A DNA stretch of 64,000 nucleotides from Limosilactobacillus oris DSM 4864. Lineage in GTDB: Bacteria; Bacillota; Bacilli; Lactobacillales; Lactobacillaceae. The position numbers and the translations under genes were made by a program. The DNA lies in NCBI RefSeq assembly GCF_001434465.1, contig NZ_AZGE01000002.1, positions 62,001 to 126,000 on the forward strand, read 5' to 3'. The notes below the pieces were generated by a model. The model saw nothing but the letters and a program-made list of their open reading frames with translations. It made no database searches and was not told the origin of the DNA. Shown piece after piece: positions 25,958-35,201 of the stretch; position 1 is the first letter of the stretch; every line of letters starts with the position of its first letter.

Positions 25958-26458
25958 ATGAGTGAAGCAGCTATTGCTAAGAAGGCGGAAGTCGTTAAGC
26001 AAACCGCTGATTTGATTAACGCCGCCCAATCAGCTATCGTTGTTGATTACCGTGGTTTGACTGTTGCCGAAGTTACTGACTTACGTAAGCAACTCCGTGA
26101 TGCCGGTGTCAAGATGTCAGTTATCAAGAACAAGATTCTTGACCGGGCCGTTGAAGGTACCGACTACGAAGATCTGCGGTCAACTTTTGTTGGTCCAACT
26201 GCTGTGGCTTTCTCCGATGAGGACCCAATTGCCCCAGCTAAGATCTTGAAGAAGTTCGCTGACGACCACGACGCTCTTGAAATCAAGGGTGGCTTCATCG
26301 AAAAGAGTGTCAAGACTCTTGATGAAATCAACGAATACGCTACGATGCCTAGTCGTGAAGACCTGTTGTCCATGCTTGCATCTGCATTGCAAGACCCAAT
26401 GCGGAAGATTGCCCGGGCAGTCAAGGCCGTTGCCGACAAGGAAGACGAAGCCGCATAA
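25958..26458 (+). CDS. rplJ: 50S ribosomal protein L10
   Basis: A 166-residue L10, base of the ribosomal stalk that carries the L7/L12 dimers. [16 protein letters not shown] (about 28-43) and [10 protein letters not shown] (about 77-86) are family consensus; the C-terminal helix binds L12. RBS GGAGG. Autoregulated through its leader; rplL follows after 62 bases. Confidence 0.97.
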   Translation: MSEAAIAKKAEVVKQTADLINAAQSAIVVDYRGLTVAEVTDLRKQLRDAGVKMSVIKNKILDRAVEGTDYEDLRSTFVGPTAVAFSDEDPIAPAKILKKFADDHDALEIKGGFIEKSVKTLDEINEYATMPSREDLLSMLASALQDPMRKIARAVKAVADKEDEAA

Positions 26459-26520
26459 TTACCGTTTATCGGTTCAATATCAAATCAAAATCAATTACCT
26501 AAATATTGGAGGAAATAAAC

Positions 26521-26886
26521 ATGGCTTTTGATAAGGATGCTATCATTGCTTCATTAAAGGAAGCATCAATTTCTGACCTTAACGATCTTGTTAAGGCAAT
26601 CGAAGAAGAATTCGACGTTTCAGCTGCTGCTCCAGTTGCTGTTACCGGTGCTGCCGGTGGCGACGCTGCTGCTAAGGACAGCTTCACTGTTGAATTGACT
26701 GAACCAGGTGCCGCTAAGGTTAAGGTTATTAAGGCCGTTAAGGACATCACTGGTGTTGGCCTGAAGGACGCTAAGGACCTTGTTGACGGTGCTCCTTCTG
26801 CTATCAAGGAAGACGTTAAGGAAGACGAAGCTAACGACATCAAGGAAAAGCTTGAAGCCGCTGGTGCTACTGTTACCCTTAAATAG
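26521..26886 (+). CDS. rplL: 50S ribosomal protein L7/L12
   Basis: A 121-residue L7/L12: N-terminal dimerisation domain, Ala-rich hinge (about 38-52), and C-terminal factor-binding domain with [18 protein letters not shown] (about 69-86). It recruits elongation factors to the ribosome. ATG at 26521 follows TTGGAGG. Strong codon bias, ends at a terminator. Confidence 0.97.
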   Translation: MAFDKDAIIASLKEASISDLNDLVKAIEEEFDVSAAAPVAVTGAAGGDAAAKDSFTVELTEPGAAKVKVIKAVKDITGVGLKDAKDLVDGAPSAIKEDVKEDEANDIKEKLEAAGATVTLK

Positions 26887-26895
26887 TTCTTTAGC

Positions 26896-26925
26896 GAGGT
26901 TGGGTATTAACCCAGCCTCTTTTTT
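26896..26925 (+). terminator. Terminator of rplJL
   Basis: GAGGTTGGG-TATTAA-CCCAGCCTC with a run of T. Confidence 0.9.
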
Positions 26926-27212
26926 ATTTTAAAATTAATTCTGTCACGGCGGAGCTGACTTATTATTAGGAATTGAAAAAAGGGGAGTGAAATGAGGGCG
27001 TGTAGCGCACTCCCGCTTTTTTATAGGTGCTGCCTAGAGGTGAATAGATCACCGCACACCTTCAATTCTGTTATCTACTGATTAGCCGTTTAAAAGCCCG
27101 CCGGCACTTCTTTCTTATGATTTGATTTTTATTAGTCGATAGTCAAGGAAAGCTACTAGCCATTATCAATCACTAGGTCGCCAAAATATCGATATAAAAA
27201 ATTTAATCGTCC
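26926..27212. other. Intergenic region between rplL and the cyd promoter
   Basis: No gene seen. It holds a second hairpin, GGGAGTG (26983-26989)/CACTCCC (27008-27014), with T-runs on both strands, and a weaker hairpin from AGGTG/CACCT repeats at 27026-27062. The rest is AT-rich without recognisable features. Confidence 0.5.
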
Positions 27213-27241
27213 TTGAAAGTAAGCGCTTTGCGTTGTACACT
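27213..27241 (+). promoter_or_regulatory. Promoter of cydABCD with a CcpA-like dyad in the spacer
   Basis: -35 TTGAAA (27213-27218), 17-bp spacer, -10 TACACT (27236-27241). The spacer contains AAGCGCTT (27221-27228), the core of catabolite-responsive elements; the flanks match the cre consensus only partly. Confidence 0.65.
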
Positions 27242-27307
27242 TAACATGTAATAAGCAATTATTGTTAAACTGTGATAAGTTATTTTGTTTACTGGAGGGG
27301 ATTAACA

Positions 27308-28741
27308 ATGGATATTGTTAGTTTAGCGCGTTTCCAGTTTGCAATGACGACGGTTTTCCACTTTTTCTTTGTTCCGTTTACTATTGGGACAGGGCTCGTC
27401 GTTGCAATCATGGAAAGCATGTATGTCCATACGAACAACCCGTCATATAAGAAGATGACGAAGTTCTGGGGCAATATCTTTATGCTGAGTTTCGCAGTCG
27501 GTGTCGTTACCGGGCTGATCCAGGAATTCCAATTTGGGATGAACTGGTCGGACTACTCCCGTTTCATGGGGGACATCTTTGGTGCGCCACTGGCCTTTGA
27601 AGCCCTGCTGTCGTTCTTTATTGAGTCTACCTTCATTGGTCTCTGGGTCTTTACCTGGGACCGGATCAAGAAGGGTCTGCACTTATTCTTCATGTGGATG
27701 ATTGTTTTCGGGACCATGACGTCCGCCCTGTGGATTTTGACGGCGAACTCGTTCATGCAGCACCCGGTTGGCTTTACTGTTCGTAACGGTCGGGCCGAAA
27801 TGGTTGACTTTGGGGCCCTGCTTTCTAACCCGCAATTAATTTTTGAATACGCCCACGTAATGCTGATTGCCATCTTGACTGGGGCAACCATTATTACCGG
27901 TTTGGCCGCTTTCCAATTATTGAAGAAGCGGGCACTATCCGATGAAAACAAGCTGATTTACCACAAGACGATGCGGGTCGGCTTGACCTTGATGCTGATC
28001 TTCTCACTGGGTGCCATCGTCGCCGGTGATATGCAGATGCAGTACCTGATCAAGGAACAGCCAATGAAGTTTGCGGCAACCGAAGCGGTTTACAAGACCA
28101 CCAAGAGTCCGGCACCGTGGACGGTCGTTGGGATTGCCGATACCAAGACCCATCAGGTCAAGGGAAAGGTTGAAATTCCTGGTGTTCTGAGTGTTCTTTC
28201 CTACCACAAACTGTCTGGTTCAGTTGAAGGGATGGAAGAAATTAACGCCCAGCTTGAAAAGAAGTATGGTACCCACATTGATGGGCAGAAGATGAATTAC
28301 TACGTTCCGGTTAACACCCTCTTCTGGAGTTTCCGGGTAATGTGTGGCTTTGGGGCATTGCTTTTCTTGGTATCAATCGTCGGTTTGGTTATGACCAGGA
28401 AGAGTAAGCCAACCCTTTACAACCACCGGTGGATGCTTTGGGTCTTGGCAATTTTGACCTTCTCACCATTCTTAGCCAACACTGCTGGTTGGTTCATTAC
28501 CGAATTTGGGCGGATGCCATGGACGGTTTACGGTCTCTTTACCGTTGCCCAGAGTGTTTCGCCAAACGTTTCGGTTGCGTCACTGTTGACGTCCAATATT
28601 GTTTACTTCGTCCTCTTTACCGTTCTGGCAATTATCCTGATTGCACTGATCGTTCGCTTCCTGCGTAACGACCCAGTGGAATGGGATGAGGCCCAGGCAG
28701 ATAAAAAGGCCACGGATCCATTCGCAAAGGGGGCCTTCTAA
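27308..28741 (+). CDS. cydA: Cytochrome bd oxidase subunit I
   Basis: A 477-residue CydA, the haem-bearing subunit that oxidises quinol and reduces oxygen to water. His18 (F-H-F-F-F-V-P-F-T-I-G) is the b595 ligand place; G-R-M-P-W-T-V-Y-G near 408 replaces the GRQPW motif; the quinol loop is of the short type. Nine or so TM helices. ATG at 27308 follows GGAGGGG; codons upstream lack an RBS. cydB begins at the next base after the stop. The haem must be acquired, as no haem synthesis gene is in view. Confidence 0.96.
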   Translation: MDIVSLARFQFAMTTVFHFFFVPFTIGTGLVVAIMESMYVHTNNPSYKKMTKFWGNIFMLSFAVGVVTGLIQEFQFGMNWSDYSRFMGDIFGAPLAFEALLSFFIESTFIGLWVFTWDRIKKGLHLFFMWMIVFGTMTSALWILTANSFMQHPVGFTVRNGRAEMVDFGALLSNPQLIFEYAHVMLIAILTGATIITGLAAFQLLKKRALSDENKLIYHKTMRVGLTLMLIFSLGAIVAGDMQMQYLIKEQPMKFAATEAVYKTTKSPAPWTVVGIADTKTHQVKGKVEIPGVLSVLSYHKLSGSVEGMEEINAQLEKKYGTHIDGQKMNYYVPVNTLFWSFRVMCGFGALLFLVSIVGLVMTRKSKPTLYNHRWMLWVLAILTFSPFLANTAGWFITEFGRMPWTVYGLFTVAQSVSPNVSVASLLTSNIVYFVLFTVLAIILIALIVRFLRNDPVEWDEAQADKKATDPFAKGAF

Positions 28742-29761
28742 ATGTCATTTCTGCAAATCTTATGGTTTATCCTGATTGGCGTCCTGTTTGCGGGCTTCTT
28801 CTTCCTGGATGGCTTCGATTATGGGGTCGGTATGGCTGTTGGCACGCTTGCCCACAACGAGGGTGAACGGACGCAGCTGATCCGGTCAATTGGTCCGGTC
28901 TGGGACGGCAACGAGGTATGGCTAATCACTGCTGGTGGTGCCATGTTCGCGTCATTCCCGTACTGGTACGCAACCCTGTTCTCTGGTTACTACCTGATTC
29001 TACTGCTGATCTTGGTCAGCTTGATTCTCCGGGGTGTTTCCTTCGAGTTCCGGGCAAAGAGCTCTGATAGCAAGAAGCCGATTTGGGACCGGATCATGGC
29101 CTGGTCCAGCTTCTTTGCTCCTTTCCTCTTCGGGGTGATGTTCATCTCGATGATCAAGGGGATGCCAATTGATGCCGCGGGCAATATCCACGCCCACTTC
29201 TTTGACTACTTTAACTGGTTCTCAATCGTTGGCGGGATTGCCCTGGCACTGCTGACCTACCTGCATGGCCTAAACTACATTACCTTGAAGACCAAGGGGC
29301 CAATCTCTGAACGGTCCCAAAACTACGCCCAAGCACTCTACTGGGTACTGTACGTTGGTGAAGTAGTCTTCGCACTGCTCCTATTGTTCCAGACCGACTT
29401 CCTGGCGGTTCACCCAATTGCCACGCTGGTATGCCTGGTTCTGATCGTCGGCTTCTCTGTTTGGGCCCACGTTTCGACCTTTAAGAACAAGCAGGGGCAA
29501 GCATTTACAGCGAGCGGCTTAACCTTGATTGCGCTGGTTGCACTGATTTTCTGTGGACTCTTCCCACGGGTAATGATTTCTTCAATCAGCAGCAAGTTTG
29601 ATTTGATGATTCAGAGTGCATCCTCATCCAATTACACCTTAATTGTGATGACGATTGCTACGGTTATTTTGGTACCATGCGTCTTGGCATACACGGTCTG
29701 GGCTTACTGGATCTTCCGGAAGCGGATTGCGATGCCACGCGTAGGGGAGGCAAATTATTAA
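28742..29761 (+). CDS. cydB: Cytochrome bd oxidase subunit II
   Basis: A 339-residue polytopic protein (about eight TM helices). F-L-D-G-F-D-Y-G-V-G-M (22-32) and the W-D-G-N-E-V-W-L segment (about 57-64) are conserved CydB motifs that shape the proton and oxygen routes. It pairs with CydA in the membrane. Its stop overlaps the cydD start by one base (TAATG), indicating translational coupling. Confidence 0.96.
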   Translation: MSFLQILWFILIGVLFAGFFFLDGFDYGVGMAVGTLAHNEGERTQLIRSIGPVWDGNEVWLITAGGAMFASFPYWYATLFSGYYLILLLILVSLILRGVSFEFRAKSSDSKKPIWDRIMAWSSFFAPFLFGVMFISMIKGMPIDAAGNIHAHFFDYFNWFSIVGGIALALLTYLHGLNYITLKTKGPISERSQNYAQALYWVLYVGEVVFALLLLFQTDFLAVHPIATLVCLVLIVGFSVWAHVSTFKNKQGQAFTASGLTLIALVALIFCGLFPRVMISSISSKFDLMIQSASSSNYTLIVMTIATVILVPCVLAYTVWAYWIFRKRIAMPRVGEANY

Positions 29762-31470
29762 TGATTGATCGAGAGCTATTTCAACTCGCGGGAGCTAAAT
29801 CAATCAGTCGAAAGCTTGCGGGACTGGACGTTCTGCAGGCTTTTTTGATTGTTGGACAGGCGCTGGCACTAAGCGCCGTGATCACACAACTGTGGCGGGG
29901 ACATGCGCTAAACTGGCCGCTGCTGCTGGCGTTTGCGGCGTGCTTCACCGGCCGCCAGCTCTTGAACTGGCTGAGTGAACGCTGGTTAGACCATTACGCG
30001 GGGCAGACTGCGCAAGTATTACGCCGCCGGTTGCTGTCCAAGCTCTTCCAACAGGGCCCCGCGCTGGTGCAAGCACAGGGGACGGGGAGCATGATTACGA
30101 TGGTTCTTGACGGGGTGGCGGAAGTCCGTCAGTACATCAAGCTAATCTTTTCAAAGACCCTGACGATGATGATCGTACCGGTGATTGTCCTGGTTGCGGC
30201 CGGCTTCTTAGACCTGCGTTCGGCAATTATCCTGCTGATTATGTATCCGTTGATCGTAATGTTTATGATTATTCTCGGGAAGGCGGCCCAGGCGAAGGCG
30301 GAGAAGCAGTTTGGCAACTTCCAGAAATTATCAAATAATTTTATTGATTCACTGCGGGGAATTGCGACCTTGAAGTACTTGGGCCTGAGCAAACGCTATT
30401 CCAGGAGCATTTTCAATTCGAGCGAGCACTTCCGGGAACGGACGATGCGGGTGTTGAAGATTGCCATGCTGTCGACCTTTGCGCTGGACTTCTTTACGAC
30501 CCTTTCGATTGCGGTAATTGCGGTTTACCTCGGTTTTGACCTGATTAAGGGGAAAATCGACTTATATCCCGCCCTCGCCGTTTTAATCTTGGCGCCGGAA
30601 TATTTCCTGCCGATTCGCAACTTTGCCAGCGACTTCCATGCGACCCTCAACGGGAAAAATTCGTTTAAACGGATTCACCAGTTGATTAACCGTCCGGTGG
30701 CGCCGACTGCCGACCTTTCCCTGCATGAATGGCAGGCGGGGGACGAATTAAAGCTGGACCAGGTTCAGTTTAAGTACCCGAATGGGGTTGCCATCGCGCC
30801 CCTGTCACTGGGGATTCGTGGCTACCAAAAGGTCGGCATTATTGGGATGAGCGGCGCCGGGAAGACGACCCTGATCAACCTGCTCAGCGGCTTCTTGACC
30901 CCTACCGCCGGCCAAATTACCATCCAGGGGCAGGCCGCGACCACCCTTGATATCCCTGACTGGCGCAAACAGCTGCTCTATATTCCACAAAACCCGTACG
31001 TCTTTACGGCGACCCTGCGGGAAAATATCGCCTTCTACACCCCGGACGTTAACGATGAGCAGGTCTTGCAGGCAATCAAGGTGGTTGGCTTAGAGGACCT
31101 CCTTGCCGACCTGCCAGACGGATTGGACACTGTAATCGGCAGCGGCCGCCGGGTGCTGTCCGGTGGCCAGGCCCAGCGGATTGCCTTAGCCCGGGCCTTT
31201 CTGGATAAACAGCGGCGGGTCATGATCTTTGACGAACCGACTGCCCACCTGGATATTGAAACCGAGTTAGATTTGAAGAAGCGGATGCTGCCGTTGATGG
31301 ATCACCGGCTGGTATTTTTCGCTACCCACCGGCTGCACTGGATGAAAGAGATGGATTATATTTTGGTGATGAATCATGGCCAGTTAGTTGGGCAGGGGAC
31401 CTTTGCTGATCTCCAGCAGCACAATGAATACTTCCAGCAGTTGATGAAAGAAATGCGGGGTGAAGACTAG
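29761..31470 (+). CDS. cydD: ABC transporter CydD, cytochrome bd assembly
   Basis: A 569-residue half transporter: six-TM exporter domain (1-320) then an ATPase with Walker A G-M-S-G-A-G-K-T-T (about 360), signature L-S-G-G-Q (about 465) and Walker B V-M-I-F-D-E-P. With CydC it exports cysteine/glutathione or binds haem and is required for assembly of cytochrome bd. Frame is open further upstream within cydB, but ATG at 29761 follows GGGGAGG. Confidence 0.93.
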   Translation: MIDRELFQLAGAKSISRKLAGLDVLQAFLIVGQALALSAVITQLWRGHALNWPLLLAFAACFTGRQLLNWLSERWLDHYAGQTAQVLRRRLLSKLFQQGPALVQAQGTGSMITMVLDGVAEVRQYIKLIFSKTLTMMIVPVIVLVAAGFLDLRSAIILLIMYPLIVMFMIILGKAAQAKAEKQFGNFQKLSNNFIDSLRGIATLKYLGLSKRYSRSIFNSSEHFRERTMRVLKIAMLSTFALDFFTTLSIAVIAVYLGFDLIKGKIDLYPALAVLILAPEYFLPIRNFASDFHATLNGKNSFKRIHQLINRPVAPTADLSLHEWQAGDELKLDQVQFKYPNGVAIAPLSLGIRGYQKVGIIGMSGAGKTTLINLLSGFLTPTAGQITIQGQAATTLDIPDWRKQLLYIPQNPYVFTATLRENIAFYTPDVNDEQVLQAIKVVGLEDLLADLPDGLDTVIGSGRRVLSGGQAQRIALARAFLDKQRRVMIFDEPTAHLDIETELDLKKRMLPLMDHRLVFFATHRLHWMKEMDYILVMNHGQLVGQGTFADLQQHNEYFQQLMKEMRGED

Positions 31471-33219
31471 ATGTTTAAGCGGATTCCCTTATTACGCGCC
31501 TTAAAAGCTGACCGCTGGGTGCGGCCCTTTTTGCGACGTTACCGGAAAACGTTGATTTTTGCAATTTCCGTTGGAATCGTTACTTTTATCTGTGGCGCCG
31601 GGTTAATGTTCAGTGCCGGTTACTTAATCAGTAAGTCGGCGACCCGGCCAGAGAATATCCTGTTGGTCTACGTACCAATTGTTTTGACCCGGGCTTTCGG
31701 AATTGCCCGTCCAGCCTTCCGTTATCTGGAACGGCTGGTGAGCCACAACTGGGTACTCAAGATGACTTCCCGTTTGCGGCAGCGCCTCTACGATACTTTA
31801 GAGCATGATGCAGCGTCGTTTTCTAGCAAGTACCAGCTTGGTGACATCTTGGGGCTCCTGTCCGATGATATTCACCACATCCAGAATTTATACCTGCGGA
31901 CCCTCTTCCCAATGTTCGTGGCCTGGGGATTGTACGCCCTGATTGTGGTTGCCTTCGGAATCCTGTCTCCGCTGATGGGACTGTGGATGTTGCTCCTCTT
32001 TGGCCTGATGATCTTTGCCATCCCGCTCTGGTCAGTGTTGGTCAACGGGGCCCGGCAGGAGTACGAGAAGCAGGTTAAGGACCAGCTCTACGTTAACCTG
32101 ACCGATAACGTTCTGGGAATTGCTGACTGGGTGCTGGCTGGGCGGAGCAATGCCTACCTCCAGCTTCACGACCAAAATGAACAGCAATACCTGGCAACTG
32201 CCCGGGCCATGCACAAGTTTGAGCGGCTACGCGACTTCTTGATGCAGGTACTGGTCTTGCTGTTAGTGCTTAGCCTGGTTATCTGGGGTGCGGCCCGGTT
32301 CGGCGGTCAACCCGGTGGCCCGGCAAACTGGATTGCGGCCTTCGTTTTAGCGGTCTTTCCGCTGATTGATGCCATCGCGCCCCTGCCTGCCGCAGCCCAG
32401 GAGACCAACGTCTATACCAATTCCTTGGTGCGGTTAAACGATCTGCCGGCACTTGCGGAGCGGCTAAGCACGGCGCCAGCTATTAAGGCCCCCTATGAGC
32501 TGAAGGTTCAGGATCTCCACTACACTTATCCCCAAACGAGCAAGGAAGTGTTGCGGGGCATTAATTTAACCATCAAGCCGGGGGAAAAACTGGCAATCCT
32601 GGGACGGAGCGGCGCCGGGAAGAGCACCCTGGCAGCACTGCTCCGTGGCGACCGGATCCCGTCAGCTGGGAAGGTAACTTTGAATGGGGTCCCGACCGAC
32701 CAGTTTGGTGACCAGATTGCTGACTACATCAGCGTCATCAACCAGCAACCCTACCTGTTTAACACGACGATTGCCAACAACATTCGGCTGGGAAATGAAG
32801 AGGCGAGCGATGATGACATCTGGGCGGTCCTCCGAAGAGTGGGGTTAGCCAAGATGGTGGCGGCCCTGCCCCATGGTTTAGACACCAAGGTTGATGAGGC
32901 GGGCCTGCGCTTTTCTGGTGGGGAACGCCACCGGTTGGCTCTGGCGAGGATTTTGCTCAAGGACACGCCAATCATCCTGCTGGATGAACCGACAGTCGGT
33001 CTTGACCCGATTACCGAGCAGGCCGTTATCAATACGATTTTCGAGCAGCTCGCTGGTAAAACGCTGATTTGGATTACCCACCACCTGCAGGGAATTGACC
33101 AGGTCGACCAGGTAATCTTCATTGAGGATGGTCAGCTTGCCATGCACGGGACCCCGGCAGAATTATGGCAAAGCAACCAGCGTTACCGGAAACTAAAAAA
33201 AGCCGACCAGGGACTTTAA
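31471..33219 (+). CDS. cydC: ABC transporter CydC, cytochrome bd assembly
   Basis: A 582-residue half transporter, partner of CydD: six TM helices, then Walker A G-R-S-G-A-G-K-S-T (about 377), signature F-S-G-G-E-R-H-R-L and Walker B I-I-L-L-D-E-P. It starts on the base after the cydD stop. Its last codons lie inside a minus-strand terminator belonging to the convergent prenyl synthase gene. Confidence 0.93.
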   Translation: MFKRIPLLRALKADRWVRPFLRRYRKTLIFAISVGIVTFICGAGLMFSAGYLISKSATRPENILLVYVPIVLTRAFGIARPAFRYLERLVSHNWVLKMTSRLRQRLYDTLEHDAASFSSKYQLGDILGLLSDDIHHIQNLYLRTLFPMFVAWGLYALIVVAFGILSPLMGLWMLLLFGLMIFAIPLWSVLVNGARQEYEKQVKDQLYVNLTDNVLGIADWVLAGRSNAYLQLHDQNEQQYLATARAMHKFERLRDFLMQVLVLLLVLSLVIWGAARFGGQPGGPANWIAAFVLAVFPLIDAIAPLPAAAQETNVYTNSLVRLNDLPALAERLSTAPAIKAPYELKVQDLHYTYPQTSKEVLRGINLTIKPGEKLAILGRSGAGKSTLAALLRGDRIPSAGKVTLNGVPTDQFGDQIADYISVINQQPYLFNTTIANNIRLGNEEASDDDIWAVLRRVGLAKMVAALPHGLDTKVDEAGLRFSGGERHRLALARILLKDTPIILLDEPTVGLDPITEQAVINTIFEQLAGKTLIWITHHLQGIDQVDQVIFIEDGQLAMHGTPAELWQSNQRYRKLKKADQGL

Positions 33220-33230
33220 TCCTGGCGGCT
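33201..33230 (-). terminator. Terminator of the polyprenyl synthase gene, overlapping the end of cydC
   Basis: AGCCG-CCAGG pairs with CCTGG-CGGCT (one bulged A), loop GACTTTAAT; on the minus strand it runs into TTTTTTT. The cydC stop codon is in the loop region and the other gene's stop touches the stem. Confidence 0.8.
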
Positions 33231-34213
33231 TAGTTGCTGCGCTTTAGTAGGCGGTTCGTCATTTGTTGTAAGAACAGACGTGCTTTTGTGGCCGGAAGTT
33301 TAGTCAACTCAGTTAGCGCCCCCTGGGTGAACTGGGTGGCGAGCTGCCGGCTCTTTTCAACGGCGCCCCCGGCAATGACGTCCTGTTGAACCCGCTGGAT
33401 GTCTGGCGCTGTTAACTGGCGTTCCTTGGCAAGCAGGGGCTTGATTTGCTCGGCAGCGGCCGGTGTTTCCAGGGCCATTAGCAGGGGGAGGGAGTAGACC
33501 CCGGTGGCGAGGTCTTCAAGCACGGGCTTATTGAGCTTCTTTCCCCCGGTATAGTCGAGAATATCGTCCAGCATTTGGAAGGCAATCCCCAGCTGCTGAC
33601 CGAAGGCGGCGGCGCTTGCTACCTGTTCAGTGGTGGCCGCCGCGAAGTAGGCTCCTTCCTGCGCCGCCAGCTTGAACAGGGCGGCGGTTTTCCCCCGCAC
33701 GTTGGCGAGGTAGTCGTCGAGCGTTTGCTGGAGGTTAAAACGCTGGTCCATCTGTCCCAACTCGCCATCTAGGATCTGCCGCATTGCCCGGGCGTTGACC
33801 TGCAGGTAAGGAGAAGCGGGGATGGCTTCCAGGAGCAGGTCGAAGAAGACCGTGAAGAGCAGGTCACCAGCGTAGACTGCGGTGTCCTTGCCAAAACGTG
33901 CTTGGATACTGACGGCTCCCCGCCGTTCGGGTGAATCGTCGATGATGTCATCATGAATTAAGGTTGCCATGTGGAGGACTTCGATCGACGCTGCCAGTTT
34001 AATTAAGCGTTCATCGTTCCGGCTGCTTGGCGTAAAAATCTGACTGGTCAAGAGGAGGAGGGCCGGCCGGAGGTACTTGCCGCCATTGTTCGCCATGGTC
34101 AATAGGGCGGTGTGCAGCTCCGCATTTTGGCAGTCAATGCGTTCTTGGATGCACTGGTTGACGGCTTTGAGTTGGGTGCTGATAAGTGGATAAGTTTGCC
34201 AATTGTTATTCAT
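33230..34213 (-). CDS. Trans-polyprenyl diphosphate synthase (heptaprenyl-type, component II)
   Basis: A 327-residue all-helical prenyl synthase. First Asp-rich motif D-D-I-I-D-D-S-P-E-R-R-G (about 88), second M-L-D-D-I-L-D-Y (about 218), with K-Y-L-R-P near 50 for isopentenyl diphosphate. It lengthens farnesyl diphosphate into the long chain used as the menaquinone tail. It faces menA divergently and cydC convergently, so a role in quinone supply for respiration is very likely. Chain length cannot be stated from the sequence. Confidence 0.9.
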   Translation of the reverse strand: MNNNWQTYPLISTQLKAVNQCIQERIDCQNAELHTALLTMANNGGKYLRPALLLLTSQIFTPSSRNDERLIKLAASIEVLHMATLIHDDIIDDSPERRGAVSIQARFGKDTAVYAGDLLFTVFFDLLLEAIPASPYLQVNARAMRQILDGELGQMDQRFNLQQTLDDYLANVRGKTAALFKLAAQEGAYFAAATTEQVASAAAFGQQLGIAFQMLDDILDYTGGKKLNKPVLEDLATGVYSLPLLMALETPAAAEQIKPLLAKERQLTAPDIQRVQQDVIAGGAVEKSRQLATQFTQGALTELTKLPATKARLFLQQMTNRLLKRSN

Positions 34214-34273
34214 AGTAATGATTTTCCTTATATGCTGTCTTTAGTTATAATTATACCGAAAGGATGTGGTTTA

Positions 34274-35176
34274 GTGTCGTTAAATGTGTTCTTGGAGCTA
34301 GTTGAAATCAAGGCGAAGACGGCGAGTGTGGTACCCTTCCTATTGGGAATGGCGTTTAGCCTGTATTACTTCCACTCGCTGAATTGGCCCTTAGCAATTA
34401 TCTTTTTCGTGGCAATGCTCTTATTCAACATGGCGGTTGATATGCTTGACAACTACAACGATTATAACCATGCAGTTGATAAGCAAAACTACAAGCGGAA
34501 AACGAATATTATCGGTCGTGAGCAGCTCTCCCCCCGACTGGTATTAACTTTATTAGTCAGCTTTTCCGTGGTGGCTGCCCTGCTGGGATTATGGCTGGTT
34601 TACCAAGCCGGGTGGCCGGTCCTGTGGATGGGAATCTTTTGCTTTGCGGTCGGAATCCTCTACTCATCCGGGCCGCACCCGCTTTCCAGCTTGCCACTAG
34701 GGGAACTATTCTCTGGCTTTACGATGGGCTTTATGATCGTCCTGCTCAGCGTCTACCTGAATTCCTACCAGCAGTTTGAATGGAACTGGGCAACGCTATG
34801 GCGGGTCTTCATTGTCGCCTTGCCTGATGAATTATGGATTTCCAACCTGCTCCTGGCGAATAACATTTGTGATGCCCAGGAAGATGAAGATAACCAGCGG
34901 ACGACCATCGTCCACTTTATTGGTAAGCGCAACGCCCTAATCGCGTTTTCAGTCAAAAACGTGCTTGCGTTTGTCATGATTATTATTTCGCCATTTTTGA
35001 AAATTGCGCCAATGACTGTATGGCTGTCACTTGTTATTTTACCGTTTACTTATCACCAGAACAAGTTGCTGATGGAAAAGCAGGTGAAGAAGGAAACCTT
35101 TATCTGCGGGGTTAAAATCCTGCTGGTCGGTTCGCTGGCTCAGCTGCTTACCTACTGGCTCGGTGTTTTAATCTAA
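34274..35176 (+). CDS. menA: UbiA-type prenyltransferase, 1,4-dihydroxy-2-naphthoate polyprenyltransferase
   Basis: A 300-residue membrane enzyme with nine or so TM helices. First Asp motif N-M-A-V-D-M-L-D-N-Y-N-D (about 57-68) and second D-A-Q-E-D-E-D-N-Q-R (about 200) bind Mg-diphosphate. MenA joins the polyprenyl chain to dihydroxynaphthoate, giving demethylmenaquinone. GTG at 34274 follows AAAGGA with 9-base spacing; the frame is open upstream only because of antisense overlap. No other men genes are here, so the head group may be imported. Confidence 0.88.
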   Translation: MSLNVFLELVEIKAKTASVVPFLLGMAFSLYYFHSLNWPLAIIFFVAMLLFNMAVDMLDNYNDYNHAVDKQNYKRKTNIIGREQLSPRLVLTLLVSFSVVAALLGLWLVYQAGWPVLWMGIFCFAVGILYSSGPHPLSSLPLGELFSGFTMGFMIVLLSVYLNSYQQFEWNWATLWRVFIVALPDELWISNLLLANNICDAQEDEDNQRTTIVHFIGKRNALIAFSVKNVLAFVMIIISPFLKIAPMTVWLSLVILPFTYHQNKLLMEKQVKKETFICGVKILLVGSLAQLLTYWLGVLI

Positions 35177-35201
35177 TAAGCATAATTGGAGGAACTGAAA
35201 A

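Noticed and set aside
26926-27212. Possible type I toxin locus between rplL and cydA
   Set aside because: Hairpins and short repeats are present, but neither strand holds a plausible small toxin frame with a ribosome binding site.
27256-27285. Possible Rex site TTGTTAAACTGTGATAAG near cydA
   Set aside because: Only the left half fits; the right half does not resemble TTAACAA or TTCACAA.
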